This document shows, in pieces, positions 1-6,726 of a stretch of 8,982 bases of DNA. The stretch comes from Pseudomonadota bacterium (lineage in GTDB: Bacteria > Pseudomonadota > Gammaproteobacteria > Steroidobacterales > Steroidobacteraceae), in assembly GCA_021820785.1 (NCBI GenBank), contig JAKADE010000089.1, positions 1 to 8,982 on the forward strand. Direction: 5' to 3'. A program made the position numbers and the translations under genes. A model generated the notes under the pieces. The model did no database searches, was not told the origin of the DNA, and saw only the letters and a program-made list of their open reading frames with translations. Positions within the stretch are counted from its first letter, which is position 1. Each line of letters begins with the position of its first letter.

Positions 1-1845
1 TCCATTCGCGGGATCGGCGCCGGTTCGGCATTCGGCGTGCGCGGCGTACGGATCTGCCAGGACGGGATCCCGCAGAGCGGCCCGGACGGTCAGGGCCAGG
101 TCTCGCAGTTCAACCTCGGCTCGGCGCAGCGCGTGGAGGTGCTCGAAGGGCCGTTCTCGGCGCTCTACGGCAACTCCTCCGGGGGCGTGATCCAGATATT
201 CACCGCCTCGGGCAAGGCGCCCGGCGCGCTGCGCTTCGACCTCGGCTTCGGCAGCTTCGGCACGGTGCGTGCCGGCGTGGATGCCAGCGATGCGCTCGGC
301 AAGCTGCGCTACAACCTGGACTTCACCCACTTCTCCTGGCAGGGCTTCAGGCCGCAGCAAAAGGCGCGCAGCGAGTCGTTCAACGGCAAGGTGAACTACG
401 CCCTCAGCTCACGCAGCTCGCTCACGTTCGTCGCGAACGTGCTGTCGCGCCCCGACTCGCTCGACGCGCAGGGACTCACTGCCGCGCAGTTCGCCGCGAA
501 CCCGGACCAGACGAGCGCCGGGGCACTCGCCTTCCATACCAGAAAGACACTCGATCAGCAGGAAGGCGGACTGATCTACAAATACGCTCTCGGCGCGCAC
601 CAGCAACTGCGCCTGATGGGCTACTACGGACACCGCAGCGTGCTGCAATTCCTCTCCATCCCGGTCGGCGCGCAGTTCGCACCGGCGAGCTCCGGCGGCG
701 TCGTCGACCTGCACCGCACCTTCGGCGGCGGTGATGCCCGCTGGAGCATCAAGACCCACATCGCCGGCCATGCACTCGCCTGGGTCGCCGGTGTGAGCTG
801 CGACACGCAGAACGAACTGCGCCGCGGGTACGACAACTTCATAGGCCCCACGCTCGGCGTGCAGGGAGCACGGCGACGCAACGAGAACGACATTGCGCGC
901 AACATCGACGAGTACTCGCAGGCGAGCATCGCCCTGTCGCGGCAGTGGAGCCTCATGCTCGGCGTACGCCACAGCGAAGTGAAGTTCATCACCCAGGACC
1001 ATTTCATCACCCCGGGCAACGGCAACGACTCCGGCGGCGTGACCTACACGGCCACCTCGCCGGTGGCCGGCGTGCTGTACGCGCCGCTCGACTGGCTGCA
1101 CCTGTACGCAGCGTTCGGCCAGGGCTTTCGCACGCCGCTCGCCTCTGAACTCGCCTACCGGCCGGATGGCGCGCCGGGCCTGAACCTCGCACTGCGTCCG
1201 GCGCGCAGCAACAACGGGGAAATCGGCGCGAAATTTCAGGTCGGGCGCACGTTGAATGCGTCCATCGCGGCGTTCCTGACCCATACCAACGATGAAATCG
1301 TCGTCGTCACCGACCGTGGCGGACGCACCACCTATCAGAACGCAGGACGGACGCGCCGCAGCGGCGCACAGGCCTCCCTGGCCTATCACTTCCGCCCGTT
1401 GTGGCACCTGCAGGTGGCCTACACGTACGTCGATGCGGTGTACGTCGACGGCTTTCGCACCTGCACCACCGTGCCCTGCGCCACGCCGACGCAGCTGATT
1501 CCCGCCGGCAACCGTTTGCCGGGGGTACCGCGCAACAGCGCGTATGCGAAGGTGGGCTGGGGCGGCCGGCGCGGCTGGCACGCCAGTCTCAGCGGGCAGT
1601 ATCTCAGTTCCATCCCGGCCAACGAGACCAATACCGCCCACGCCGGAAGCTATTCGGTATTCGATGCGAGCGGCGGGTATCGTATGGCACTCGGCGCTCA
1701 GCGCCTCGAGGTGTTCCTGAGGGTGAACAACCTGCTGAACCGCCGCTACGTCGCTGCGGTCATCGTCAACCAGTCGAGCGGCGCGTATTTCGAACCCGCC
1801 CCCGGCATCAATATCCTGGCGGGCGTGAGCCTTACCCTACGCTGA
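1..1845 (+). CDS. pqqU: TonB-dependent outer-membrane receptor, PqqU/YncD type (5' partial)
   Basis: Outer-membrane TonB-dependent transporter; the likely substrate is pyrroloquinoline quinone (PQQ). The reading frame is open from base 1, giving 614 visible codons. About 100 residues (signal peptide, TonB box, start of the plug) lie outside the window. The visible part begins in the plug with SIRGIGAGSAFGVRG, followed by VDGIP-like QDGIP, then EGPFSALYGNSSGGVI, and runs through a 22-strand-type barrel. From memory, E. coli YncD, renamed PqqU as the PQQ importer, shares SIRGFGxRSTFGVRG, RGPFSALYGNxSGGVI, a YITPGNGDDSG-like segment (here ITPGNGNDSGG, about 1000-1040), NAGKTRR (here NAGRTRR), NRxPG and a C-terminal EPAPG. 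A Cys pair in a loop (codons at 1462 and 1477) matches a Cys pair in YncD. The protein ends in Arg, not the usual terminal aromatic. The adjacent PQQ-dehydrogenase supports PQQ as cargo. A siderophore or metallophore receptor is the alternative. Confidence 0.88.
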   Translation, partial: SIRGIGAGSAFGVRGVRICQDGIPQSGPDGQGQVSQFNLGSAQRVEVLEGPFSALYGNSSGGVIQIFTASGKAPGALRFDLGFGSFGTVRAGVDASDALGKLRYNLDFTHFSWQGFRPQQKARSESFNGKVNYALSSRSSLTFVANVLSRPDSLDAQGLTAAQFAANPDQTSAGALAFHTRKTLDQQEGGLIYKYALGAHQQLRLMGYYGHRSVLQFLSIPVGAQFAPASSGGVVDLHRTFGGGDARWSIKTHIAGHALAWVAGVSCDTQNELRRGYDNFIGPTLGVQGARRRNENDIARNIDEYSQASIALSRQWSLMLGVRHSEVKFITQDHFITPGNGNDSGGVTYTATSPVAGVLYAPLDWLHLYAAFGQGFRTPLASELAYRPDGAPGLNLALRPARSNNGEIGAKFQVGRTLNASIAAFLTHTNDEIVVVTDRGGRTTYQNAGRTRRSGAQASLAYHFRPLWHLQVAYTYVDAVYVDGFRTCTTVPCATPTQLIPAGNRLPGVPRNSAYAKVGWGGRRGWHASLSGQYLSSIPANETNTAHAGSYSVFDASGGYRMALGAQRLEVFLRVNNLLNRRYVAAVIVNQSSGAYFEPAPGINILAGVSLTLR

Positions 1846-3741
1846 ACGCCGTGGCCGCATCGTGCGGTAGATCGTGTTGCGCGAGACTCCAAGGGAGCGC
1901 GCGGCGGCTGAAACGTTACCCCCGGCGCGCTCAAGCGCAGCAGTCACGGCGCTCGAGCGCAGTGACCTCAGATCCGCCCCAGTGCCACGCGGCGCACTCC
2001 CGTCCTCGCCCGGCAGCTCGTCGAGGAAGTCCTCCGGCAGCTGCTGCAGACCGATCCGCCCCGACGCCCCGGCCATGATGCCCGCGGTACGCAGCACATT
2101 GGACAACTGGCGGATGTTGCCCGGCCAGTGATAGCGGCGGAACGCCGCGAATACCTCCGGGGAGAACTGCGGCACCGATGGGGTCTGCGCACGCACGATC
2201 CGCGCCACGAGCGTCTCGAGGTCGGTCCGTTCGCGCAGCGCCGGCAGCCGCACTGCGAGTCCGTTCAACCGGTAGTACAAGTCCTCGCGAAACAGGCCGC
2301 GGCGCATCATGTCCTTCAGGTCCCGGTGGGTTGCGCAGATCACCACGATGTCGACCGGTCGCTCGCGATGCGCCCCGAGCGGCAGGACCGCCCGTTCCTG
2401 CAGCACCCGCAGCAGGCGTGTCTGCAGCGCAAGGGGCATGTCGCCGATCTCATCGAGGAACAGCGTGCCGCCGTCCGCCAGGAGGATCTTGCCCGGATTG
2501 CCCCGGCGCCGGGCTCCGGTGAATGCACCCTCCTCGTAACCGAACAATTCCGCTTCGATCAGCGACTCCGGGAGCGATGCGCAGTCGACGGGAATGAACG
2601 GACCGCTCCGCCGCTCGGATTCGTTGTGGATTGCATGCGCGAGCAGTTCCTTGCCGGTGCCGGTCTCTCCCAGGATGAGAATGGGGACCGCATAGCCCTG
2701 CACCTTGCGGACCTTACCGATCACGGCCGCGATCGCCGGATCACCGGTCTCCAGATCCGCCAGCGTCGCAGCATGTTCCGGTGTGGCCTGCGCGGTGCGC
2801 CGCAGCGGCTGCGGCGCCGGCGGCGCACCGCGGCTGGCGAGCGCATTCGGCTCGACGCGTGCCAGCACCGCCTGCCCGGTCTTCAACGTCAGACGCACCA
2901 GTGTCCCGGCCGCGCCGCGCCGTGCGAGCAGGGACGGAACATCAGTGTCGAACAGCGAATGGAGCGAACACCCGGCGAGTCCCTCGGCGGCGAGTCCGAG
3001 CAGCGCACGGGCATTGGCGTTGGCCGCGAGCATCCGACCCGCCTCGTCGAATGCCGCGATGCCCTCGAGCAAGGTGCCGAGCAGCTCCGTGCGCGGATGG
3101 AAATGGATGCGCAGCGCCTGCGCGAATTCATCGACGAACAACTGGTTCTCGATCATCTGCGTCGAGATGCGCACCAGCCCCATCGTATGCGGGTGATAGC
3201 CCTCCTGGGGTCCGGAAACATCCAGTGCGCCGATCAGTTCCCCGCAGGGTCCGCGGATCGGGCTGCACGAGCAGGTCAGGAAGCGGTTCACCGTGAGAAA
3301 ATGCTCACTGCCGTGCACCAGCGTGGCACGCTGTTCGGTCAGCGCGGTACCGATCGCGTTGGTCCCTTTGCTGTCTTCCGACCAGAGCACGCCGGGCTTC
3401 AGGGCGACTTGTTCGGCCTTCTCGAGGAAGTCCCCGTCACCGAGGGCATGCATGATCAGGCCGCGCTTGTCGGTGAGCAACACCATGCTGTGGGTGTTTC
3501 GAATCTGCTGGTGCAGCAACTCCATCACCGGCAGGGCATGCAGGTACAACGCCCGGTGTTGCTCGGCCAGCTCACTCAGCGCCCGTCGGCTGAGTGCACT
3601 GAAGTCCGGACGCCATCGCTCGCTCAGACCCAGCCGGTGGGCCCGCTCATGCCACAGCGACACGACCTTGGAGCGCTCCGCGACGGTCAATTCGTCGGCC
3701 GCATGCAGCGCCGACTGCAGCGCAGCAGATTCTTCTGTCAT
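1837..3741 (-). CDS. Sigma-54-dependent AcoR-type transcriptional activator (GAF-AAA+-Fis HTH)
   Basis: Cytoplasmic activator of sigma-54 RNA polymerase, 634 aa. In order: an N-terminal helical segment, a GAF-like sensor (about 62-205) with the AcoR-family features SKGTNAIG and CSPI, a PAS-like linker (about 217-297), a sigma-54 AAA+ domain with Walker A GETGTGKE (358-365), the sigma-54-contacting GAFTGA loop (405-410) and Walker B GGTLFLDEIGD (424-434), and a C-terminal Fis-type HTH (GGNVSAAARSLGVSRNTIYR, about 607-626). I chose the ATG at 3741 because GGAGGGGGG sits just upstream. A GTG at 3765 would add 8 residues and overrun that ribosome-binding site. The gene lies downstream of, and in the same direction as, the dehydrogenase-cytochrome pair, and its stop overlaps the stop of the convergent receptor gene. 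Two sigma-54 promoters in the nearby divergent region are its probable targets (inference). The ligand is not evident from sequence. AcoR relatives control acetoin and alcohol catabolism. Confidence 0.93.
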   Translation of the reverse strand: MTEESAALQSALHAADELTVAERSKVVSLWHERAHRLGLSERWRPDFSALSRRALSELAEQHRALYLHALPVMELLHQQIRNTHSMVLLTDKRGLIMHALGDGDFLEKAEQVALKPGVLWSEDSKGTNAIGTALTEQRATLVHGSEHFLTVNRFLTCSCSPIRGPCGELIGALDVSGPQEGYHPHTMGLVRISTQMIENQLFVDEFAQALRIHFHPRTELLGTLLEGIAAFDEAGRMLAANANARALLGLAAEGLAGCSLHSLFDTDVPSLLARRGAAGTLVRLTLKTGQAVLARVEPNALASRGAPPAPQPLRRTAQATPEHAATLADLETGDPAIAAVIGKVRKVQGYAVPILILGETGTGKELLAHAIHNESERRSGPFIPVDCASLPESLIEAELFGYEEGAFTGARRRGNPGKILLADGGTLFLDEIGDMPLALQTRLLRVLQERAVLPLGAHRERPVDIVVICATHRDLKDMMRRGLFREDLYYRLNGLAVRLPALRERTDLETLVARIVRAQTPSVPQFSPEVFAAFRRYHWPGNIRQLSNVLRTAGIMAGASGRIGLQQLPEDFLDELPGEDGSAPRGTGADLRSLRSSAVTAALERAGGNVSAAARSLGVSRNTIYRTMRPRRSA

Positions 3742-3899
3742 CCGACCCCCCTCCGCGGCAGGCACGATGCACGCGCCGCGGAACTTGCCGTATCGGTGAC
3801 CCTAGCGCGATCTGCGCCGCGCTGTACAGTACGGGTATACCGAAACCCCGCAGCACCCCGTGCACACGAGTGCAGCGGGGCCGCAGGCAGATCGCTCGG
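3742..3899. other. Intergenic region between cytochrome and regulator genes
   Basis: 158 bp without a gene. It must hold the 3' end of the dehydrogenase-cytochrome transcript and any separate promoter for the regulator. It contains the palindromes GTACAGTAC (3824-3832) and GTATAC (3835-3840) and a bulged stem-loop at 3856-3880. I see no convincing -35/-10 pair and no -24/-12 element on the - strand, so whether the regulator has its own promoter is open. Confidence 0.5.
3856..3880 (-). terminator. Possible stem-loop downstream of the cytochrome gene
   Basis: CCCCGTGCAC (3856-3865) pairs with GTGCA-CGGGG (3870-3880, one bulged G at 3875) around the loop ACGA. It starts about 20 bp past the cytochrome stop on the - strand. 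Only a short TTT follows in that direction, so it is not a canonical intrinsic terminator. It could slow or attenuate transcription into the regulator gene, or stabilise the mRNA 3' end. Confidence 0.35.
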
Positions 3900-4496
3900 C
3901 TAGCGGGCCGAACCGGCCAGCGGCCCGCTGCGCGGCGCAGGCACCCGCGCCCTGCAGTGCAGCGGTGCCGGGTGCGCACGGGTGGCAGTTCCCGCGCCCG
4001 GCCGCCCGCAACCGTCCCCTGCACGGGCGTGCTCCGTGCGCACCGGAGCGCCGCCGTGATACAGCAGCGGCACTGCGCTGGTGCTGGCAGTCGTCGCGGT
4101 CAGCCGGACCGTACCGGCGGGAAAACCGTTCTGCTGCAGCAGGAAGGACATCACGTCCACGTATTGTCCCGGGCTGAGTGAACCGGGCGCATAGGCCGGC
4201 ATGTTCACGGACAGGAAGAGGAAAATGTCCCGTACCGTGTAGTTCGCCTTCGGCGACGCAAAAATCGGTCCTTTCAGCGCCGGACCGACCAGCCCCTGCT
4301 CCTGCTTGCCATGGCACGAGGCACATTTGTCCTCGTAAACACGCTGTCCCGAGCGGGCCTGTGCGGCTGTGTACAGCGCCGGCACCGCCGCCTCGCCGCG
4401 CTGGAGACCCAGCGCGGCGAGGCTCAGGGATGCCGCCAGCAACACTCCCGGGACCCGGCGTACCCGGGCGCCGCGGCTACCGCAGGGCAAAGACAT
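3900..4496 (-). CDS. Periplasmic c-type cytochrome, partner of the PQQ-dehydrogenase
   Basis: Monohaem cytochrome c, 198 aa, the likely electron acceptor of the PQQ-dehydrogenase, comparable in role to XoxG/MxaG or ExaB. A Sec signal peptide has Arg residues at 9-14, a hydrophobic core at about 15-31 and probable cleavage after GEAA (37). The haem motif is CASCH (58-62), and Met99 in VNMPAYAPG is the probable axial ligand. The segment YVDVMSFLLQQNGFPAG (112-128) is the usual C-terminal helix of such cytochromes. The ATG lies 20 bp inside the 3' end of the dehydrogenase gene and lacks a strong Shine-Dalgarno, so translational coupling is likely. Residues from about 150 to 198 are an Arg/Pro/Ala/Gly-rich tail with no family resemblance that I can see. 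Neither other - strand frame continues a cytochrome there, so no frameshift is apparent. Confidence 0.88.
   Translation of the reverse strand: MSLPCGSRGARVRRVPGVLLAASLSLAALGLQRGEAAVPALYTAAQARSGQRVYEDKCASCHGKQEQGLVGPALKGPIFASPKANYTVRDIFLFLSVNMPAYAPGSLSPGQYVDVMSFLLQQNGFPAGTVRLTATTASTSAVPLLYHGGAPVRTEHARAGDGCGRPGAGTATRAHPAPLHCRARVPAPRSGPLAGSAR
3902..3929 (-). terminator. Perfect 9-bp hairpin at the cytochrome stop codon
   Basis: AGCGGGCCG (3902-3910) and CGGCCCGCT (3921-3929) are perfect complements separated by 10 nt. The outer base overlaps the cytochrome stop codon. No T-run follows on the - strand, so if it ends transcription it does so weakly or with Rho. An mRNA-stability hairpin is equally possible. 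Confidence 0.35.
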
Positions 4497-6186
4497 ACAG
4501 GTGCCCGCCCCGCGGAATATTCTTCACGGCCGGAACCATCTTGCCACCCCAGATGGGTGTACCGCCGCCCCAGCCGGCAAGGATTGCGACGTACTGCCTG
4601 CCATCCACCATGTAGGTCGATGGCGGCGCGATGATGCCCGAGGACAGCTGCGGACTGCGCCACAGCACCTGACCGGTGCGTGCATCGAACGCATACAGGT
4701 GGCCGCGAGCCGAGCCGCTGAACACCACGCCGCCCGCGGTGCTCATCGCCCCGGCATCCCACGGCAGGTTGCTCTCGTGATTCCAGACCGGGCGGCCCGT
4801 ATCCAGATCGATTGCCTGCAGCGCTCCCCAGTGATGATCGGCCGGATCATGCACCACCTCGAAGCTCTCCCCGAGATAGGGCAACCCGGGGTGATAGAAG
4901 GAGGGCGCCCCCTTCATGGTCATGCAGGTGTGAATCGTGGGCACGTAGGCCATGTGGGTCAGCGGATCGACCGAGATCGGCCACCAGTTCTTGCCCCCCA
5001 GGAAGCTCGGACACGTGAACACCTGCTTGTTCATCGCCGGGCGCAGGGCGTTGTCGGTGTACGGCAGACCGTTCTTGAAGCCAGCGACCGACGTGGCGCG
5101 GGTAAACGGACGGGCATAGATCAATTTGCCGTTCACCCGGTCGATGGCATAGAACCACCCATTGCGATCCGCATGGACGATCGCGCGGTATTGCTTGCCG
5201 TGATAGCGCAGCGTCGTGAGCACAGGCGTGTTTACCCCGTCGTAGTCCCAGGAATCGTGCGGGGTATACTGGTAATACCACTTGATCTTCCCGGTGCGCG
5301 GATGCAACGCGAGCACCGAGTCGGTAAACAGGTTCAACCCGGGGCGCAATTTCGCGAGCCACGGCGCAGGGTTGCCCACGCCCCAGAACAGCGTGTCCGT
5401 CTGCGGATCGTACGTGCCGGTGATCCACGTCGATCCGCCGCCATGCGCATACATGCCTTTCGGCCAGGTATTGGCGCCGCGATGCCCCGGCGCGGGCGTC
5501 GACCAGCGGCGCCACAGTAACGCACCGGTCTTCGCATTCAGCGCCTGGATGAAGTCCCGGGCACCGTACTCGCCGCCGGATTCCCCGACGATCACCATGC
5601 CCTTGAGCACCATCGGTGCGAGCGTCATCGCGTATCCGACGTCTGCCGGCTTCAGCTGTCGCTCCCAGACCACTTTGCCGGTCGCGGCATTGAGGGCGAC
5701 GACGTAATTGTCGAGCGTGGCCATGTAGACGTCATCGCCGTACAGCGCGACACCACGGTTGACCACGTCACAACAGACCGTTTTGAAACCCACGCCCTGC
5801 ATGGGACGGACGTATTTCCACAGCACCTTGCCGGTCACCGCATCGAGCGCGATCAGATGATCCTTCGGCGTGGTAATGAACAGGTACCGGCCGTTGACGA
5901 TCGGGGTCGCCTCGTAGCCCTGCTTCAACCTGCTGCGGTAGCTCCAGACCTCGTGCAGGTTCTGCACGTTGTGGGCATTGATCTGGACGAACGGTGCGAA
6001 GCTGTCACCGGCGTAGTCCCGCCGGAACATCAGCCAGCCATTGTCGGTTGCTGCAGCCGCGAGGCGCGCGTCAGTCACCTGCGGATAGCCCGAGGCGAGC
6101 GCCACGCCGCAGGACATCACCGCAGCAAACAGGGCTGCGGCGAGCGTGATCCGAACGCTGCGTGGTAAGACATGGATGATCGTCAT
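4477..6186 (-). CDS. PQQ-dependent alcohol dehydrogenase (methanol/ethanol family, D-Y-D type)
   Basis: Periplasmic quinoprotein that oxidises a primary alcohol to an aldehyde, 569 aa, without the C-terminal haem domain of quinohaemoproteins. A Sec signal peptide ends near VALA (31). The eight-bladed propeller has recurrent TGKVLW/TGQVLW-type W-motifs. Family residues visible: the adjacent-Cys disulfide CC (138-139), metal-ligand Glu206 in GGEYGAR, the PQQ-stacking Trp region GGGSTW (254), metal-ligand Asn272 in GNPAPW, catalytic Asp314 in WDYD, and Arg341 in DRNG. Asp316, two residues after the catalytic Asp, is the extra carboxylate of lanthanide-dependent enzymes such as XoxF and PedH; MxaF has Ala there. 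AGGGGGA lies about 9 nt before the ATG, supporting this start. The cytochrome gene overlaps the 3' end, and a sigma-54 motif lies about 80 bp upstream. The family is certain. The substrate and metal are inferred. Confidence 0.96.
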   Translation of the reverse strand: MTIIHVLPRSVRITLAAALFAAVMSCGVALASGYPQVTDARLAAAATDNGWLMFRRDYAGDSFAPFVQINAHNVQNLHEVWSYRSRLKQGYEATPIVNGRYLFITTPKDHLIALDAVTGKVLWKYVRPMQGVGFKTVCCDVVNRGVALYGDDVYMATLDNYVVALNAATGKVVWERQLKPADVGYAMTLAPMVLKGMVIVGESGGEYGARDFIQALNAKTGALLWRRWSTPAPGHRGANTWPKGMYAHGGGSTWITGTYDPQTDTLFWGVGNPAPWLAKLRPGLNLFTDSVLALHPRTGKIKWYYQYTPHDSWDYDGVNTPVLTTLRYHGKQYRAIVHADRNGWFYAIDRVNGKLIYARPFTRATSVAGFKNGLPYTDNALRPAMNKQVFTCPSFLGGKNWWPISVDPLTHMAYVPTIHTCMTMKGAPSFYHPGLPYLGESFEVVHDPADHHWGALQAIDLDTGRPVWNHESNLPWDAGAMSTAGGVVFSGSARGHLYAFDARTGQVLWRSPQLSSGIIAPPSTYMVDGRQYVAILAGWGGGTPIWGGKMVPAVKNIPRGGHLYVFALR

Positions 6187-6263
6187 ATGGATTATTCCCC
6201 CTGGGATTGACCGACCTTGAGCGCAATCGCCTCGCGAGTGCCGACCCGCTTGCCTGACCGCAA

Positions 6264-6279
6264 TGCAAGGCGCATGCCA
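6264..6279 (-). promoter_or_regulatory. Sigma-54 promoter for the PQQ-dehydrogenase/cytochrome operon
   Basis: On the - strand this reads TGGCATGCGCCTTGCA. The consensus is TGGCAC-N5-TTGCA/T, so the GG and GC dinucleotides are correctly spaced and only one core base (T for C) departs. The predicted transcript start is near 6253, leaving a leader of about 67 nt before the ATG at 6186. The same core (TGGCATG-N4-TTGCA) recurs on the + strand at 6711. Confidence 0.8.
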
Positions 6280-6353
6280 TGCGTCGCCAACCGTTCAACT
6301 CCCGGCGAAGAGCGCGGTCAGCGCCGTGGAGCGCACGCCGCAGAGTCTCTTTT

Positions 6354-6374
6354 TGCAACACGTGGCGTGTTTCG
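6354..6374. promoter_or_regulatory. Inverted repeat, candidate upstream activator site (left)
   Basis: Arms TGCAACACG (6354-6362) and CGTGTTTCG (6366-6374) match at 7 of 9 positions around the spacer TGG; the inner six bases AACACG/CGTGTT are perfect. The centre is about 86 bp upstream of the -24 GG of the - strand promoter, a typical distance for a sigma-54 activator site. A second dyad, TTTCGC-TGTG-GCGAAA (6370-6385), overlaps its right arm. Confidence 0.55.
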
Positions 6375-6380
6375 CTGTGG

Positions 6381-6392
6381 CGAAATGCAACA
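6381..6392 (+). repeat. 12-bp direct repeat, copy 1 (CGAAATGCAACA)
   Basis: Identical to 6648-6659 and in the same orientation. The sub-motif TGCAACA occurs a third time at 6354-6360, 32 bp to the left, which is about three helical turns. It is probably part of the activator-binding cluster. Confidence 0.6.
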
Positions 6393-6619
6393 CTCGATCC
6401 GCCACCGCAGTGATGCGTGCCGGCACCCGCCACGGCGCGAGACCCCTCCCCTCGAGGCGGCGCGGGCGCGAGGATCGGCACGCCGTCGGGCACCGGGTCG
6501 TCCCTGGAGCGGCTCGATGCTTCCGTCGCGACAGGATCCGACGACGCGGATCTCGGGCGCAGCGGCGGGCGTGAAGGCGCATTCGTCTGGCCCGCATGGC
6601 GTCACGGCCCTGGCGCACG

Positions 6620-6636
6620 TGTTCCGTTCCGGAACA
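6620..6636. promoter_or_regulatory. Inverted repeat, candidate upstream activator site (right)
   Basis: TGTTCCG (6620-6626) and CGGAACA (6630-6636) are perfect inverted arms around TTC, and they contain the 10-bp palindrome GTTCCGGAAC (6626-6635). The centre is about 84 bp upstream of the -24 GG of the + strand sigma-54 promoter, nearly mirroring the left site. Confidence 0.55.
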
Positions 6637-6647
6637 ACCCGACGCTC

Positions 6648-6659
6648 CGAAATGCAACA
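6648..6659 (+). repeat. 12-bp direct repeat, copy 2 (CGAAATGCAACA)
   Basis: Second exact copy of the element at 6381-6392. It lies 12 bp right of the 6620-6636 dyad and about 58 bp from the -24 GG of the + promoter. Confidence 0.6.
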
Positions 6660-6710
6660 GCAGGCCTCCCGCACGGTGCGCAGGCGCCTGATTTTTCGCA
6701 CCCTTCGCGG

Positions 6711-6726
6711 TGGCATGAGGCTTGCA
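6711..6726 (+). promoter_or_regulatory. Sigma-54 promoter for the aldehyde dehydrogenase/DUF779 operon
   Basis: TGGCATGAGGCTTGCA matches the -24/-12 consensus with correct spacing and one departure (T for C in TGGCAC). The predicted transcript start is near 6737, about 30 nt before the ATG at 6767. The perfect dyad CATGAGG/CCTCATG (6714-6720 and 6727-6733) brackets the -12 element. Confidence 0.85.

Noticed and set aside
409..1641. 410-codon - strand open frame opposite the receptor
   Set aside because: It is the mirror of barrel-coding sequence, with no recognisable motif and no ribosome-binding site of note.
3742..3765. GTG start adding 8 residues to the regulator
   Set aside because: The extension covers the strong GGAGGGGGG ribosome-binding site of the ATG at 3741.
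2128..3903. 591-codon + strand open frame opposite the regulator
   Set aside because: It is a shadow of the high-GC regulator gene: it resembles no family, and the - strand frame has all sigma-54 activator motifs.
3802..4326. Frameshift that would restore a different cytochrome C-terminus
   Set aside because: Neither other - strand frame shows cytochrome-like sequence after the haem domain, and the core including Met99 and the last helix is intact in the called frame.
4369..5520. 383-codon + strand open frame opposite the PQQ-dehydrogenase
   Set aside because: It is antisense to a gene with clear catalytic residues, and its translation is Arg/Pro/Ala-rich with no domain.
6100..6120. Lipoprotein signal (VMSC) in the PQQ-dehydrogenase leader
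   Set aside because: Met at -2 is a poor lipobox residue, and a normal Sec cleavage site (VALA) follows; family members are soluble periplasmic proteins.
4477..6186. Complete xox/mxa methanol-oxidation cluster
   Set aside because: No mxaI small subunit or xoxJ/mxaJ gene is in the window; the divergent ExaC-type aldehyde dehydrogenase fits an ethanol or longer-alcohol system better.
6071..6493. Small genes in the divergent control region
   Set aside because: The open frames on both strands overlap one another, are Arg/Ala-rich, and cover the promoters; none resembles a protein family.
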